Positions 1 to 12,720 of a DNA stretch of 64,000 nt are shown here, one piece after another (the first letter of the stretch is position 1; every line of letters begins with the position of its first letter). The DNA is from Saturnia japonica. Taxonomy: Eukaryota > Arthropoda > Insecta > Lepidoptera > Saturniidae. The stretch spans positions 1,612,001 through 1,676,000 of the forward strand of contig CM065310.1 in NCBI GenBank assembly GCA_033032175.1, given 5' to 3'. A program made the position numbers and the translations under genes. Under the pieces are notes generated by a model. That model was not told the origin of the DNA, did not search any database, and saw only the letters and a list, made by a program, of their open reading frames with translations.

Positions 1-820
1 TGGTAGATCTATCTAAGACGTTTCCGACTTCTTAACTTTCCCGTATTCTGTAGATGTAGAATATTCTCCCATCTAGCATGCTTCATCCTTCCTATAATAC
101 AGGTTTCTTCAAACGATATCGAAAACAATCGTGTGATATTCTCGCATCAGTAAATTGAGTCACGAATAATACTTCAGTGACATATATAAAATAATTGAGT
201 TCGCTCGTGTGTCCGCAATCCGACACGGCCCATCGAGCCCGCTCGGTCGACACGTACCTACGTACCTAGAATACGCATCACTGAACCTGAATCTCGTTAC
301 ATCTTTACCATACAGGTAGCCTCCGAACCAAAACGTGGACTGGCAATTTGTCGATTTTGTTAATCAAAGCGGATACACGTTGCGTTTTAACCGTTAAAGG
401 ATTTTTGGCATTTCCTCATAATCCCAATTGATGTTGACAAAGATCAACAAAATTTGAATACTAGAAATAAACATATAAATTAGTAATACTGTGGTTTACA
501 CTTAGTAAAGTCCAATTAAAGTTTTTTTAGGTTTTTAATTATTATTAATTTGCCGGACAACAACTTCGAGGACTATATTGGTTTTATTGTGAAAAGGTGG
601 CCTATATAGCTTGGATCATCATGTCTGTAAGTCACTCCCATTATATGTATTGTCTAAACTATTAGTATAGTTTTAATAATAGTGTTAATATTATTGTGCA
701 GTTTAAAAATTCCGATCGAGTTTCTCATTGATTCTACTCGTAGACTAGAATACTTTCCGAACCGGCAGTAGTGTTTTCACGTTAATAAGAGACTTCTTAG
801 GGCCTAAATTAAATATAGAT
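1..820. other. AT-rich stretch, no gene supported
   Basis: I see no convincing coding exon here. A GC-richer patch lies at about 210-280. At 621 an ATG-TCT is followed directly by gtaagt, which resembles a first coding exon with a donor site, but no matching downstream plus-strand exon was found. Confidence 0.4.
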
Positions 821-823
821 TTG

Positions 824-1000
824 GCCCATGATGGTAACACGCTAAGCCTAGTGGTAAGACTGACTATCAAGTGCAACTGCCGGAACACACTTGAGGGTGG
901 TAGTCAGTTGATGGTCATGTGATATCATGTGGTGGTCATTAGAAAATATTCTACCACAGATCTATGGTTAGATCACGTTTTCCTTCAACAAAACCTCAAG
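824..1000 (-). repeat. SINE-like interspersed repeat, family B (copy 1)
   Basis: The block shares clear similarity with 9061-9340 (same orientation) and 60780-61020 (opposite strand). Shared words include 'gctaagcctagtgg', 'ctgccggaacacac' and 'gaggtggtag'. The 60.8 kb copy carries a tRNA-like head with a B-box-like 'gggttcgaattcc', so the family is probably a tRNA-derived SINE. This copy lacks a clear head. The 968-1189 reading frame is a by-product of the repeat. Confidence 0.6.
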
Positions 1001-1199
1001 CACAGCCCAAACGAATGCGGCTAGGACCGTGAAAAATTGCATAGGGGTTCCTTTTGCACTGTCACTTACAGCGTAGGTAAGTGGATTGTGGTGGTGGTAG
1101 GTTTTTCGGTGATTCAATCCATAATGTGGTGAAAAACAGGATGACAGTTTGCAAGAAAATCCTCCTGTTAATGATAGATCTATGAACATTGGTATTTAG

Positions 1200-2097
1200 C
1201 AAGAAGTGTTTGATAGTTATTTTAAAATTGAGTGAAAAATATGAAGTGAAAGTTTTTTTAATACAAATAACGACATCTATTAGTTAAAGGCAGTAACGAC
1301 GAACTCTTTCATACATATCATGTGACATAACTTGTTGCTGGCAAGCGCTAGTATAATAAATACCTATTTAGTGCAGGTCTAGAACGCGCTTAATTTTTTT
1401 ACATACGCCAGGACGAAATGTTGAGTAATTAAAAAAGTGAGACGTGTTCTAGACCCGCATGAAGTATATATTATAAAAAAATACAAACGTATATAATAAA
1501 TTGCATTACAACCGAAATGAAGGTGAAAATAACTTAGAATTTTTTTTTGTGTATGTAAAATCTTGGCTAAATTGTATCAAAGATTATGGAAAATTAAAAA
1601 TAAGAGATGGCAACACTAAAATTCTCGCAATTTTTTATTGTTTATTGTGCGTTGTATTTTTAGCCACTGAAAGATATTTTTAGATGAAAATAACTTTGTT
1701 AATAAATTGACTATTGAATTACTTGCTAAGTTTAGTAATAGATTTGTATTGGTCACATATACTAAAATGGCGTCAGAAAAAATATAAATAAAAATAATTA
1801 GACTTTTCTTTATTTTAAAAACAACAATTAAGTAGAAAAAACTTGTCTGTTAAGTAAACTCGACTAAGTAACGTAAAATAAAGCGCATACCTAAAAACCT
1901 TTAAAAGCTTCAAAGAACTCTCATTTTGATGCCTGAAATAAATTCCTATTTTCATAGAGTAGATTAATAATTTATTCCTCCGTTTGTTTTTATACGTATT
2001 TATAATAAATTTCAAAAAAATTTTCACTAGATATTAATAATCGCATGAGTAATAAAATGACATGGACAGCGGTTACAATACTTTTATATATTGCTAG
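1200..2097. other. AT-rich stretch with a weak inverted repeat
   Basis: No gene is seen. An imperfect inverted repeat at about 1374-1462 pairs 'gcaggtctagaacgcgct' with a right arm ending 'gtgttctagacccgc', resembling a very short foldback MITE. The short reading frame at 1501-1683 is low-complexity and unsupported. Confidence 0.35.
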
Positions 2098-2378
2098 CAA
2101 TCCGCCCCGACTTCGCACGGGTAGCAGAGTGATACATGTAACTATTGGTTTACGCGGCGCACACCATTAAAATTCCCAGTTTGCAAGATTTTTTCGGACA
2201 TCTTCAACAACCATTCTCATATTTCAGCCAATTTAAAAACCATAAACCTTCCTCATGGATCAATCTATCCATTTATGAAAACCGTATGAAAATCCGTTCA
2301 CTAGTTTTTCACTTTATTGCTTTCAAACAAACAGACAGACAGACGCGGTGGGTGACTTTGTTTTATAAGATAGTATGA
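2098..2378 (+). repeat. LINE 3'-end remnant
   Basis: The block starts with 'cttcgcacgggtagcag' and runs to 'gaaaatccgttcactagtttttcac' and 'acagacagacgcggtgggtgactttg'. This layout is typical of decayed LINE 3' ends that are abundant in Lepidoptera. The 77-codon reading frame here is not a host gene. Confidence 0.55.
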
Positions 2379-2379
2379 T

Positions 2380-3060
2380 GTTCTTATGCTTACTAATAAT
2401 AATACGTGAAGCAAAACCTTTCTACCCCTTTTTAAGCGCATTGCGTACACGGAAGACTGTGAGATTTGGTATGGTTAAAGTTTATATGAAGAAGGAGTGC
2501 AGAAAGCTAAAATTTATCTATAATACCTGTTACTAATACATTAAATTAAATTAATTAACACTACGAATCCTAAATTGACCATTGAAATTAGACCCCCAAG
2601 ATATTGACATTGTCACTGAATAAAAAGTGACAGCAAGTGATATAATATTCATTATTTAGATTCATACTGCAAATGTTAAACAGAAAATAATCTATGATGT
2701 AACAGTTGCTGGTCGAATTTCGATCATTGGGCGACCGCTAGTATTTAGTAATTAGTTGATATTGTTTGTTATAAACAAGCTTAGATCACGCACAAAGTTT
2801 CATGGAACAGAGGTAATCAGAGGCAATTTGTGAGGGAGTACGGAGACCAACACGTAATGACGGTCACACCGGACAATTAACCAAGTTTGATGAGTTACCA
2901 GCTACTTTTGGAACTCGAATTACGAAAACCAACAGACTGTAGGTATTTATACGTATAAGCCATAATAAATATGGGAATATGGAAAGTGCTAAGCAACAGC
3001 TTTTGTTTAATATGTCGCCTACTTTATAATAATGATTATTAGATGATGAGGAACAAGACA
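2380..3060. other. no feature recognised
   Basis: AT-rich intergenic sequence. Neither strand shows a convincing exon, terminal repeat or RNA gene. Confidence 0.4.
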
Positions 3061-3300
3061 ATTTTTAACAAAAAAGAAACCCGACTTCATGATTTTGAGG
3101 AGTTCCTTGGTGTATCTTCGAATTCGAAGGACGACTGCAAATGAAATTAAAAAGAGACCATCCTTGAGGTATCTAATCCCCTTCCAATAAAAAAGGATCA
3201 TTTAAATCGGTTCAAAAGCAATGAAGTTGTGGCTGAACATTCATAGGAAATATACATTCGAATTGAGAAACTCCTCCTCTTTTGAAGTCGATTAAAATGA
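3061..3300 (-). repeat. interspersed repeat, family D (copy 1)
   Basis: The reverse complement matches blocks at 5915-6140, 26950-27160 and 49810-50060. Shared landmarks are 'ttcagccataacttctttgttt', a poly-T/'ggataccTcaa' stretch, 'ttggcattggac' and 'gggaactctTcaaaatcat'. No reading frame is conserved among copies, so it is a non-coding dispersed repeat. Confidence 0.65.
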
Positions 3301-3837
3301 CAGTTTATAAAAAATATTTAAATTACTAAGTATATTTTTAAATATTTTTAACCTCAGTAAAGTAGTATAACCTCATATATAGTAAAAGCCGTCTTAAGGA
3401 AAGTCATCTCTTAAATGAAAATGTGTCTCGTGTGGAAATTATGGATTTTTTTGTCATAAACTAATTAAAAGCTTTGTACAGTATTTTGGTCTTTGAGGTT
3501 TTAGAGTTACGTCGGCCCCGTTTGTTTTTGTTTCAAATAACAAGAAACCGTATTGTGTACCGAAAAACGTCAGCACTTTCATTCAGGTTATAATATAGCA
3601 CGTACCAAGATGCCCTATAAAACTTTTTCTATCTGATTTGTTCCGCACTACGTTCTGAATAAAAAATTGTACTTATGGAAAAAAATTACAATATTTTTTT
3701 TTAATTTAACTTACATGGAAATGGAATCTCGTTTACGAGATTTTATTTAGACTAGACAATTTTAACAAAAGAAACAAAGAATTTAGGGCGGAACATCCAT
3801 AAAAAAAATACATTCGAACCTTCTCCTATTTTTGAAG
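3301..3837. other. no feature recognised
   Basis: AT-rich sequence without a supported gene or structured repeat. Confidence 0.35.
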
Positions 3838-4180
3838 TAGAATTACAACAAGGATTAAGAATATTTGAATGAATGGGTAACTTAATGCTAGGAAGTAATA
3901 TCTTCCAGCGAACCAACTTGACTAATGAAGAACGACTATACAGATTTATAAGACGAGCGTGAATGGTAACGTTGGAAAAGAAAGGCTTAGAGTTCCACGA
4001 CCAAATGGGGGACATTCTGAGGAAAGGTTAGGTCAAGAGTACTCTAAATGCATGCATGAAAAGACTGATGAATGTTGGAGAAGCAAAAGATGTATTCTAG
4101 GATCGTAGCTAGTGCGAGGACGTGGTCTCTGCCTACCCCGTTGGGAAGGAGTCGTGATTTATGTATAAATGTTTTACCTT
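3838..4180 (+). pseudogene. LINE C-terminal remnant
   Basis: Broken plus-strand translation retains phrases typical of the C-terminal end of insect LINE ORF2, ending in a 'cgtggtctctgcctacccc' segment (VVSAYP). Several stop codons interrupt it. The minus-strand reading frame at 3752-4015 is a shadow. Confidence 0.45.
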
Positions 4181-4980
4181 ATTGATACTCTGTAGGTATT
4201 TATTGTTAATTTACCCCTAGTTTCCTTACGAGGTTTCTATAGAGATAAATAATATAGTTCCATTTAATGTGCGTATTCCTTTACTCCGATATAAGTAGTA
4301 CATTAATAACCGCGGAGGGACGACGACTCAAGCCCGTGTACGCTCTCAACCACGATATATCGTTTTGCTAAGTTTGCAATCTTTACCGGAGCGCACACGC
4401 TGCTACAATGTATTTATTATAAAAGAATAAGAAGTAAATAATTAATACTATAATAATTCCAAACTCAATCAATCTACAATAACTTATAATGTAGAGAATT
4501 TAGTTGAAATTTTCCAATTTCACCTTCATTTTACAGGTTTCCATCTGTAATCTACAGCGAAACCAATGTCTACAAGCTTTAGGCATACCTATAACTTTAT
4601 ACAAAGGCCTATTAATTATTAAGGGTTACCTACCCTAACCTTTATTACGTTGTACGAAATATCTGCAGAATGTGATCTTAGAATTCCATCAAACGATCCC
4701 AGGGATTTTACCTGTCTAATAATATAGGTAATTCAATTCTTGAGAATCGCCAATTAAATATAGAAAACATACATAGTATATAAATTGAAAAGTGGGTAGG
4801 CGTTTTTGGAGGATTTTATATAATCTATATTATTATAATTTTTTAATTTGCACTATATTATCTTATCTTATTATAAAGTATTGTATTTGGTTTCTCGGAA
4901 ACGGCTTCAACGATTTCGATGAAACTTTGGATTTAATAATGTTTTACATTCCAAGTTTACCTGGATAGGTATTTTCTTTT
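4181..4980. other. no feature recognised
   Basis: AT-rich intergenic DNA. I see no exon with flanking splice signals and no terminal repeats. Confidence 0.35.
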
Positions 4981-4985
4981 TTTGT

Positions 4986-5660
4986 TTATAAGCCACCGAG
5001 CGCAGCTCGGTTGCCCAGATATTTATTATAAAGGGGTACGTATAGTTTTGTAGGGTTGTTTTGTAGTCGATAATATCTGGAACTTAGAAGACAAGGTCGC
5101 CCAAAAAGCTCGGTGAGATGAAAAGAGCAAAGCGGTACTTCACCCCAGAGCAAAGACTGCTGTTGTATATATCGCAAGTCCGGCTCCATATGGAGTACTG
5201 CTCAGACCTCTGGATTATTACTTGGTAGTTGGATACCAGTTTGGCCCATTTGACTCTGCTCAAAAACGTGCTGTGAGAGTTGTTGTCGATCCCAAACTCA
5301 CAAGCTGTATCGAACCTAGAATTCTAAAGAGAGACTGCGCCGTCCTTCTGAATGTTCAACCGTTTGTACAATGGGCTGTGTTCCGATGAATTGTTCGTAA
5401 TGATTCCAGCACCTACTTTCCATTATCGCACCGCCCGCCATCGGCAGGGAGTTTATCCTTACTGGATGTGGAATGAGCTACCTGCTGCGATTTTTCCTTT
5501 GGACTACAATATGAGGTTCTTCAAGAGGGAAGTGAAAAAGTTTTTAAAGGGTTGGCAATGTGCATGTGATGCTTCTGGTACTGCAATCCGTCTGAGGCTA
5601 TGGAGACCGCTTTATATCAGGCGGAAGGCACGCTTTTTTGTCACATTTGTGGAATAAAAA
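4986..5660 (+). pseudogene. non-LTR retrotransposon ORF2 C-terminal fragment
   Basis: The fragment derives from the region downstream of the reverse transcriptase of a LINE. Across two frames the translation includes FTPEQRLLLY, VRLHMEYCSDLW, DPKLTSCIEPRILKRDC, then FNRLYNGLCSDELF, TARHRQGVYPYW and WNELPAAIFP, ending about 5657. Such LINE tails normally have a longer stretch between the TARHRQGVHPY and WNELPAAVFP motifs; here they are almost fused, so an internal deletion is likely. At least one stop and frame change separate the two halves. This family is normally followed by a short 3' UTR, and the AT-rich 5660-5700 fits that. Class: CR1/Jockey-like, exact clade uncertain. Confidence 0.7.
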
Positions 5661-5914
5661 ACATCTATTTTCAGAGTTATTGATAAAGCTGTTTTATTGT
5701 TTAAGGTTTATACTGTAAATTATGCTAAAGCGCATAAAGTCGTAGGTAAGGTGAATGTAAGTAATTCACAAACTTAAGATATTTTTCCCTATATTTTATG
5801 AAATTAATTGAGTTACCCCAATTCTCCCTCTAAAATTTTAATAAAGTAGCTATAAATTTACTATAAAATTAGCTGATCATCATGGGTTAATTTTAATAAT
5901 GTATTTTTATATGT

Positions 5915-6140
5915 CTTTTTAACAGACATCAAAAAAAGAATTCTATTTTATATTTTTTGTTATAGATAGTCAGTCATAACTTCTTTGTTTATGAATCGAT
6001 TTCGAAGATTCTTCTTTCGTTGGAAAAAGGGATACCTCAACGATGATCCCATTTTAATTCCATTGGCATTGGACTTTTAATTTCAAAGATACACCAGGGA
6101 ACTTCTCAAAATCATTAAAGTTTTTTTTCTTTTTTGATAA
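5915..6140 (+). repeat. interspersed repeat, family D (copy 2)
   Basis: Carries the family landmarks 'gtcataacttctttgttt', 'gggatacctcaacgatg', 'cattggcattggac' and 'gggaacttctcaaaatcat', followed by a T-rich end. It aligns with copies near 3.1, 27.0 and 49.9 kb. Confidence 0.65.
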
Positions 6141-7500
6141 AAAAAAAAACTCTGCTCCCGAAGACGGCATATTTGCCTATTTTACGTACATTTTTGTGAC
6201 GTCAGAAAACAAAGGGTTATTGAATTAATTCTTGCCAAGATGACGCAGTGAGTTTCGTTTCACGCAAACCGTATTTACCCTTTCCGTCTTTTCTACTCCC
6301 ACGCCTCTCATTCATCGTGATTAATGATGGAGAAGGAGACGACACAAATTTTTAGTTTACGTTACCTGTGATTAATTAAAATATATTTTGATATAAATAA
6401 TTTTATTATATAAATATCAACATGAAAGTAGAGCCTCAAGAGGTATATTATATAGTAAAAGGAATCATTTTGCAAAAAAATATCTGGAATTTCTTTCGCA
6501 TCCTTGTGAGTTTTTCACTTTTTTTGGAGAGTGTTGTAGGGTGTGAAAAATCTTTTTTGATAACAATATATTATGAAAGTGCAGCAAATAATATAAATGG
6601 AAAAAGGACGACACTCTGAACCAAGGGACGTGCGAGTTCAGCCCTAAGCTCCGTCCTCTTCCCTTGCTGAATGGAAGCGGCAATATCTTCTATCCCCCCA
6701 AAGTCACTCAATTCTCAAAGTATGCTGAAGTTGGGAGTAGTCCAAACTTGTTGATAGCTCGCCACACAATGCTAATTGCAATTTGAAAATCAGTGACTCT
6801 TGAAATGCCATTGGATCCTAGATCCTAATCCGTTCTCTGCTCCCACTAATAAAATAAATACGAAAGTAACTATGTATGGTTGGTTACCTTTTTACAACTA
6901 AGGCTCAAACCGATCGCAATGTCTGGCATAGAGATTGCCTCAGACTTGGAGAAGGATATAGTATGAAAAACAGATAGATAAAGTTGCGGAGATAGCTAGT
7001 GTATAATATTAATTAAATGTCGAGCTTCTGGTTTTATAAAATCTTTACAAAAGAATATTAAATGGCGTACATTTGATTTTGTACAACTCAATTTTATAAT
7101 GTACTGCGTTTTGATAGACTTGTAAGTCACGTGACTGCTACTGTCAGTGAATCCTCAGCTCTTAACAATTACCACTATTATTAAAATGTTATTTATATAT
7201 TTGAATTGAAGTTGAAGTGCAGAGCTTTACCAAGTTTGAATAAAATGAGAATCGTGGTAAAACTGTTCTACAACTACGCTAACGTCTACACGTTCGTCTT
7301 AAAAACCTATTGCTAGTAATTCACTAGTTTACATTGAGTGTATTACGACCTCGGGAACATCAATATTGTAGTGGAATTTTGACTGATTATTACTAGTAAA
7401 AAAAACTCGTCAAATATAATTTTCCTTTATTACAAAATCTAAAACAAATACAAAAACTTAAAAGAAAATTTTAATAAATGTAAATTTTCGATAAAAGTTT
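6141..7500. other. intergenic/3' flank, no gene supported
   Basis: AT-rich. The overlapping short frames at 6422-6683 on both strands have no recognisable domain and mirror each other. The last few hundred bases may hold the 3' UTR of the minus-strand coiled-coil gene. Confidence 0.35.
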
Positions 7501-7547
7501 ATTCAAACAACAGTCTTCTGTCTTCGTTAGAGCATTCTACATCTTTG

Positions 7548-10500
7548 TTACCCGGATGTCGTTCCTTTCACGGACTCCTTCAGCTTGTTATTCTCAGCCA
7601 CCAGCGCTTGGACTCTTTGCTCGTATTTTTCTCTTAATTCCTGGAACAAGGGTAAAACTTTTTCTGTAACTTTTTTGTTTACATTTGACTTTTAAACTCA
7701 TAAATTATAATTATTCATACCATTATACTATATTCATAACTAGTGCATCTTTTTTCTCTTTTTGTTGTGGCAAGTGCTAGCGTCAATGTTTTAAATTCTT
7801 CGTAGTAGTAAGTATTTTATTCAAAGTGGCGTCTAGCAAGATGGTGGCTCCCTTGTTAGAAAGATCTAAAAAGTTTGTGTGATTTCAAAGTACATGATTT
7901 TAGTTAATATTTAAGCATAACAACCAAACCATATCACGCAAAATGCCACCAATATTACATAATATAGGCTCAAAACCTAAGTTAATGAATTAGAAATAGC
8001 AACCACAACATGTCACTTCAAGATCTCGCCAAAAACTCCAATGCGTCTTTGTCATAAAGGTTTTATTTACATTGATTTGTTCTCTGGATTACGTATAACC
8101 AATTCCCTTAATCTAAATCCAAGTTTATACATAGTTTAATAATTTAGAGAGTCTCATATAAAAATTTGTATGTAAATGATTTGTTACAAATAAGCTAAGT
8201 ATTTCTGCGTTATCAAAATAACGATCCTTAAAATGTTTGAAATGGTGCAAATGTTCGTTTATTAAATCTTAACAACAATATTGACTGATCTAATTTTCAT
8301 GTACGGTCTCGCAGCGCCAGAGTAAACTAATTCCATGGAAAGATTGTCTAAATTTTTGTACGTCATCATACATACCTTAAATATTTTTAACTGGGTCTCG
8401 TACTCCTTGCGCAAGTCATCATTGATGTTGTTACTGGTCTGCGCTCGCTTCAGTACCAGGTCGTACCTCTCCTTTTCGCCTTTGAACCTCGCTTCCATCA
8501 CTTGGAGGCGGTCCTGATAGAAAATCACATGATTCTGACACAGAAAAATTTTGCTTCTCACATTCGTTCAAATTAGTAAGACAATTTAACTTGTGATTCC
8601 ATCTGCGCTTGAAACCCTGACTGCACTGTACCTGAATTTAGGTAAAGTCTTAAAGCAACGGTACCATATGAGAGGATTTATTGACAATCGCTTGCGTCAA
8701 ATATCTATAAGCCTGCCACAGTGAAAGCCGCTAGGTAGCTAGATATAGACTAGCTGGCCCCGAAATGCAACGCACTAAAGGGAAACACTATATTACACTA
8801 TACACTATATTACGTTACAGTACATTTACATAGGTTTACTCCGCTGTTAGCATGTCTTCGTTTATTCTGTAACAGGGTGTATTTACCTTATTTGGCTTGG
8901 ATCTCTTTAGATATTCTTTCCCTTCCCCCTATTTAATTTTAAATTAGTCCCTGAACTCTGCGCAAAATGACTATCTTAAATAAAAAAAGGTTATTTTAAT
9001 AGGGCCTAAAAAAAAACCAAAGAATTCCTAATATAGAGTTTTATAAATATATATTTTTATATCGTTAAAGGTTTAGCGTAATGACCACAATCTCCCTTGA
9101 TCTTAAGTGGCAATGTAACCTAAGATGATAGCACGCTAAGCCTAGTGGAAGACTGGCTCTCAAGTACAGCTGCCGGAACACATCAATTGGTGCCTGACGA
9201 AAGATTTTCAACTTGAGGTGGTAGCTAGCCAGGTGGGCATTAGAAGAAGCCCTACCACAATGTTTCATATTCATAACAATCTTTTCCTTCATCAAAGCTC
9301 AAGCTCATTGGAAGAATTCGAAGTCACGTTGATCGACGCGATGTCCGGCATGCTACTGTAACTGAGCCATCATTGCTTCATGCGTTTCATTGCTTGATCG
9401 TTGTTCATGACACAAATGTAGATAAGTTAATGAATATTATCAATAATCTGTTTTATTATTCAAAATATTTGAAATTTGTTCTATCGACAATATATTTAAA
9501 GTGAAATTATGTAAAAAATTAAGCAATGCAGAAATTAATTCTGTCTCACCTCCATAGCCTTAACTTCAGAGTTTCTGATCTCGAGCAGATCTTTGGTGAT
9601 CACGTTGATATCCTTCAGAGACTGAACTTGCGTCGTTAGAGCTTCGATCTGCAACTCTTGATTCTTCACCATCTTCGTTTTATCAAAGATCATGCCACGA
9701 GCTTTGCTCAGTAGCTGAAATTTAATAATTTTAGTGTAATTAGTTGGTGTGCGGCCAAACGTACTGTGACGTTTTATTATGTAAGGGTCTTACATGGCCC
9801 TCGTGGGCTACCTCATGATGGGTTTCCCATGTTAAAAACCCAAAAATACAAAGTAAAAATAGTCATGAAAGAACAAAACTCAACGCTACATTAATCTATA
9901 GATTTATTACAATATACAAATTACATAATAAGTAGGTATACCTCGTCATGTTGCTGTTTAATTTTTTCAATCATCTCGTGGTTCTTTCCGCTCGGTTTAG
10001 ATAAAGCTGCTTGGAGTTCCGTCTCCAAGTTCTTTACCCTCGCCTTTAAAAGATCGATCTCTTCTTCACGAACCTGCAAAAACCCCAATTTAAAATGAAA
10101 AGTTAGTTTCAATTTTTAAAGTATTTCAGATACATCTTAAACTTAAATTTCCGTATTAGCGATTTATTTATTTAATAATCTGTATAAGTCAAGTTTATCC
10201 ATTTTACCTTTAACTGTAGTTTTAAGCCATCCTCAGACCTCTCACTCTTTACTTTTTCCAAATCTTCTATCTTCTTCAAAAGTTCTATTTCTCTTTGCTG
10301 CCAATCACCCTGGAATATTTATATAAGTAAATTTCAATTTTATTTATGATAAAACCATTCTCCCTCATTCAATACAGACCAATAAGGGTTAAATAAAAAG
10401 TACTGCACGACAGAAAAGGAAAAAACTACGTGAAACCGGCGTAGACACAAAAGGAATAGTTAATGTGGAAACGAAGGAAGTGTACAAGGATACAGAAATG

Positions 10501-12350
10501 CGTCAGAATATTCCTTTTGTGTAATGATGATTAGATTAATCTAATACTTAACTATGGAGAAACATAGGCGATACAAGTAGCTTTATTTTCTATTGAATTG
10601 AATTAGAAATGCTTCAACTGTCACGTAGCTGAACTGAAACTGTGGGACTAAATCTCCCAACTAGTGTGTTTCCTTCTTACGACATCGGGGATTGTACTGT
10701 ACTCGTCATAAGGGACAATACCGTTAATTGCTAAGATTTAAAAAATATATAAACCTCAATTCGAGTATTGATGATGGTAGGAAATTAATTATCTCTTTTT
10801 GTCAACCATAATGACGCTGATTAGGTATAGGTAAATTTGCGAAAGTAAATAAAAGAAGGTTATGAAACTTTTCACACGGAAAATGGAATATATAATGCAA
10901 AAAGAGAGGTAGGAAGAAATTTGTCTCTACTTGGGGCAGCCCGACTGGTGTAATACCTACGCTAATTTAGAATATAGGAATATAGTATGGTATTCTAAGC
11001 ACCTATGGTACAGTAGCTACTTCCAACAGACGGGCCGTATGCTTGTTTGCCACCTTTGTAGTATAAACAATATTTAAAAAAAAAACATAGTTTCCTTCCG
11101 AACGAAAAAGATTTAAATTTTGTACAGCAATTATGTCTAATTTTCACCAGTGTTAATTTTATCCAACAAACATTGCGCCGCTAACGTACCCATGTAGCCT
11201 ATTATAAATAAATCGGCTATAAAATACAAAGATATTTTTTGGTGGTTTCTCTTCGAGGGCCTAAGGTTATGAGTCACACGGCTCATTCACGCCATTACTA
11301 CAGCATTATAGTCACAGACCCGAGCCGAGTGTTGAATTATTTTAATTTTCCATTATCTCCGAAACTATGTGTGCAAATAACATGTTTTAAAGTGCAGAGA
11401 TTGTCTTTATTATGAAGTAGTTTCAGTTCATATGGATTCATATGGGATGCCTAAAAAAATGCTCATAAAGAACTTTTTAATTTTCAACAAATGTTTGTCA
11501 CAAATACCTTATTGTGGCTTACGTATAAGAAATAGACATATACTACCACGGACTTTTTTAGATAAACTAAGAGCAAATATTTTTGTAGAACATTATATTT
11601 ACGTATCATAAACCATTACGCCGATGCACTTCCACTTCCGACTTACTTAACAAAAATCAATATTCCATGCTAGCTGAGAGTTATAGCCTAATGTTAGATA
11701 GCCTATCAATTACTCGTGAATTTGACTGCCATATACAAAAAGATTTTTCGATTCCGACTGGTTGTTCCAGAGATTAGCGTGTTTAAACAAACTAACAAAC
11801 AAACAAAAAAACTCTATAATAATATTAAATAATAATAATAATAAGTATTATTAGATAAAACTCACTGTATCTTTAATATTTAGATTGGTTTCTGAATTTA
11901 CTTCATTAGCATTAAGATTTACGTCAGGAGTTCCAGTCACAGGTTCTTGCACTTTCTCTTCTTCGCTCTTCTCTGTTGGTGGGGCTGGTGACTTTTCATC
12001 TTTTTTTTCTTCTGGTTTGGTTTCTTTCTTTTCTTCAACTTTAACTTCTTTCAATACTTCTACGGCTGCCGTTTCTGCCTGATAAATGATATAAGTTACC
12101 TTCGTCCATGTATTGTTAAAAATTGAAATATCTACTGGTTTTGCACTTCTATATCTATATAAATTGAGATACTTTTTTATTATTAAGATTTTACGGCGGA
12201 ATCTGAGTGTATCTAAAGAACAATAAAAAACACTTGTAGAATACTTACAGATTTGGTTTCTTCAGAAGCTGCTTGTGTCAGAATTGACTGCGGTGCTAAC
12301 GCAGAGGCACCTTCTCCACCGCCGGTTTCAGTACTCTTCACTGGATCAGA
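7548..12350 (-). CDS. coiled-coil protein, seven 3' exons (possibly quick-to-court-like)
   Basis: Coding order on the minus strand is 12350-12249, 12078-11866, 10309-10208, 10073-9942, 9714-9550, 8513-8376 and 7640-7548 (stop TAA at 7550-7548). Every junction has AG/GT borders and every exon is a whole number of codons, so the joined frame is open for 314 residues. The first two exons encode a low-complexity acidic, Lys/Glu/Pro-rich segment (EEKKETKPEEKKDEKSPAPP). The other five encode continuous heptad-type coiled coil, including VREEEIDLLKARVKNLE, LLSKARGMIFDKTKMVKNQE and KYEQRVQALVAENNKLKES. No enzymatic motif or membrane segment is visible. The KARGMIF-to-C-terminus block reminds me of the insect protein quick-to-court and related golgin-like coiled coils, but this is recall, not a search. 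The N-terminus and start codon are not found; the upstream exons must lie across or beyond the transposon island. Confidence 0.75.
7748..8039 (-). repeat. SINE-like family C, copy 1 (intronic)
   Basis: On the minus strand it begins 'ggagtttttggcgagatc' and passes through 'gcgtgatatggtttgg', 'gagccaccatcttgc' and a 'gacgctagcacttgcc' tail. The flanks 'agtgcatcttt' and 'aatgcgtcttt' look like an aged target-site duplication. It lies in the last intron of the coiled-coil gene. Confidence 0.7.
9061..9340 (-). repeat. SINE-like interspersed repeat, family B (copy 2)
   Basis: It matches the blocks at 824-1000 and 60780-61020. On the minus strand a tRNA-like head is visible near 9360-9310 ('ggctcagttacagtagcatgc', then 'gacttcgaattc'), followed by the shared body with 'gcaccaattgatgtgttccgg'. 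It is in an intron of the coiled-coil gene. Confidence 0.6.
10320..11865. other. intron of the coiled-coil gene with LINE-tail repeats
   Basis: No exon is visible. At about 10930-11075 lies a family E tail ('cgggccgtatgcttgtttgcca', then A-run). At about 11270-11830 lies an old LINE 3' end that finishes 'agattagcgtgtttaaacaaac' and resembles the block at 14280-14950. Confidence 0.5.
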
Positions 12351-12720
12351 CTGTAAAGTGATGAAAATGTTAATTTAATATAAATTATTGTTGGATTTAA
12401 AACTAATGGTTTTCATATCTTCGATCACTATAATAATCATTAATTGTTAACAATAAACTTATAGATTCTACCTTTATTCAGTTTGAGCCAATAAAATTGA
12501 AATGATTAAAAAATTGTTTAACCATCAAAACGTAAACGCTCTGTATTGGCTTTCTAATGAATTGGCGACACAAAATCTTTAAAATAAACTCTAAAAAGGA
12601 ATTAATTAAAGTTAGATTCTACTTGAACCTCGAAACATCATGATACAGAGAAAAACTAGTACAAAAATTTGTTGATATCATAGGTTTATACGGCAAAGCT
12701 AAAAGGAAGAGTTATGTTTT

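Noticed and set aside
621..632. ATG-TCT followed by gtaagt, a possible first coding exon on the plus strand
   Set aside because: No plus-strand acceptor with coding sequence follows before unrelated genes, and the start context is weak.
968..1189. 73-codon minus-strand reading frame
   Set aside because: It overlaps a dispersed repeat (family B) and has no domain.
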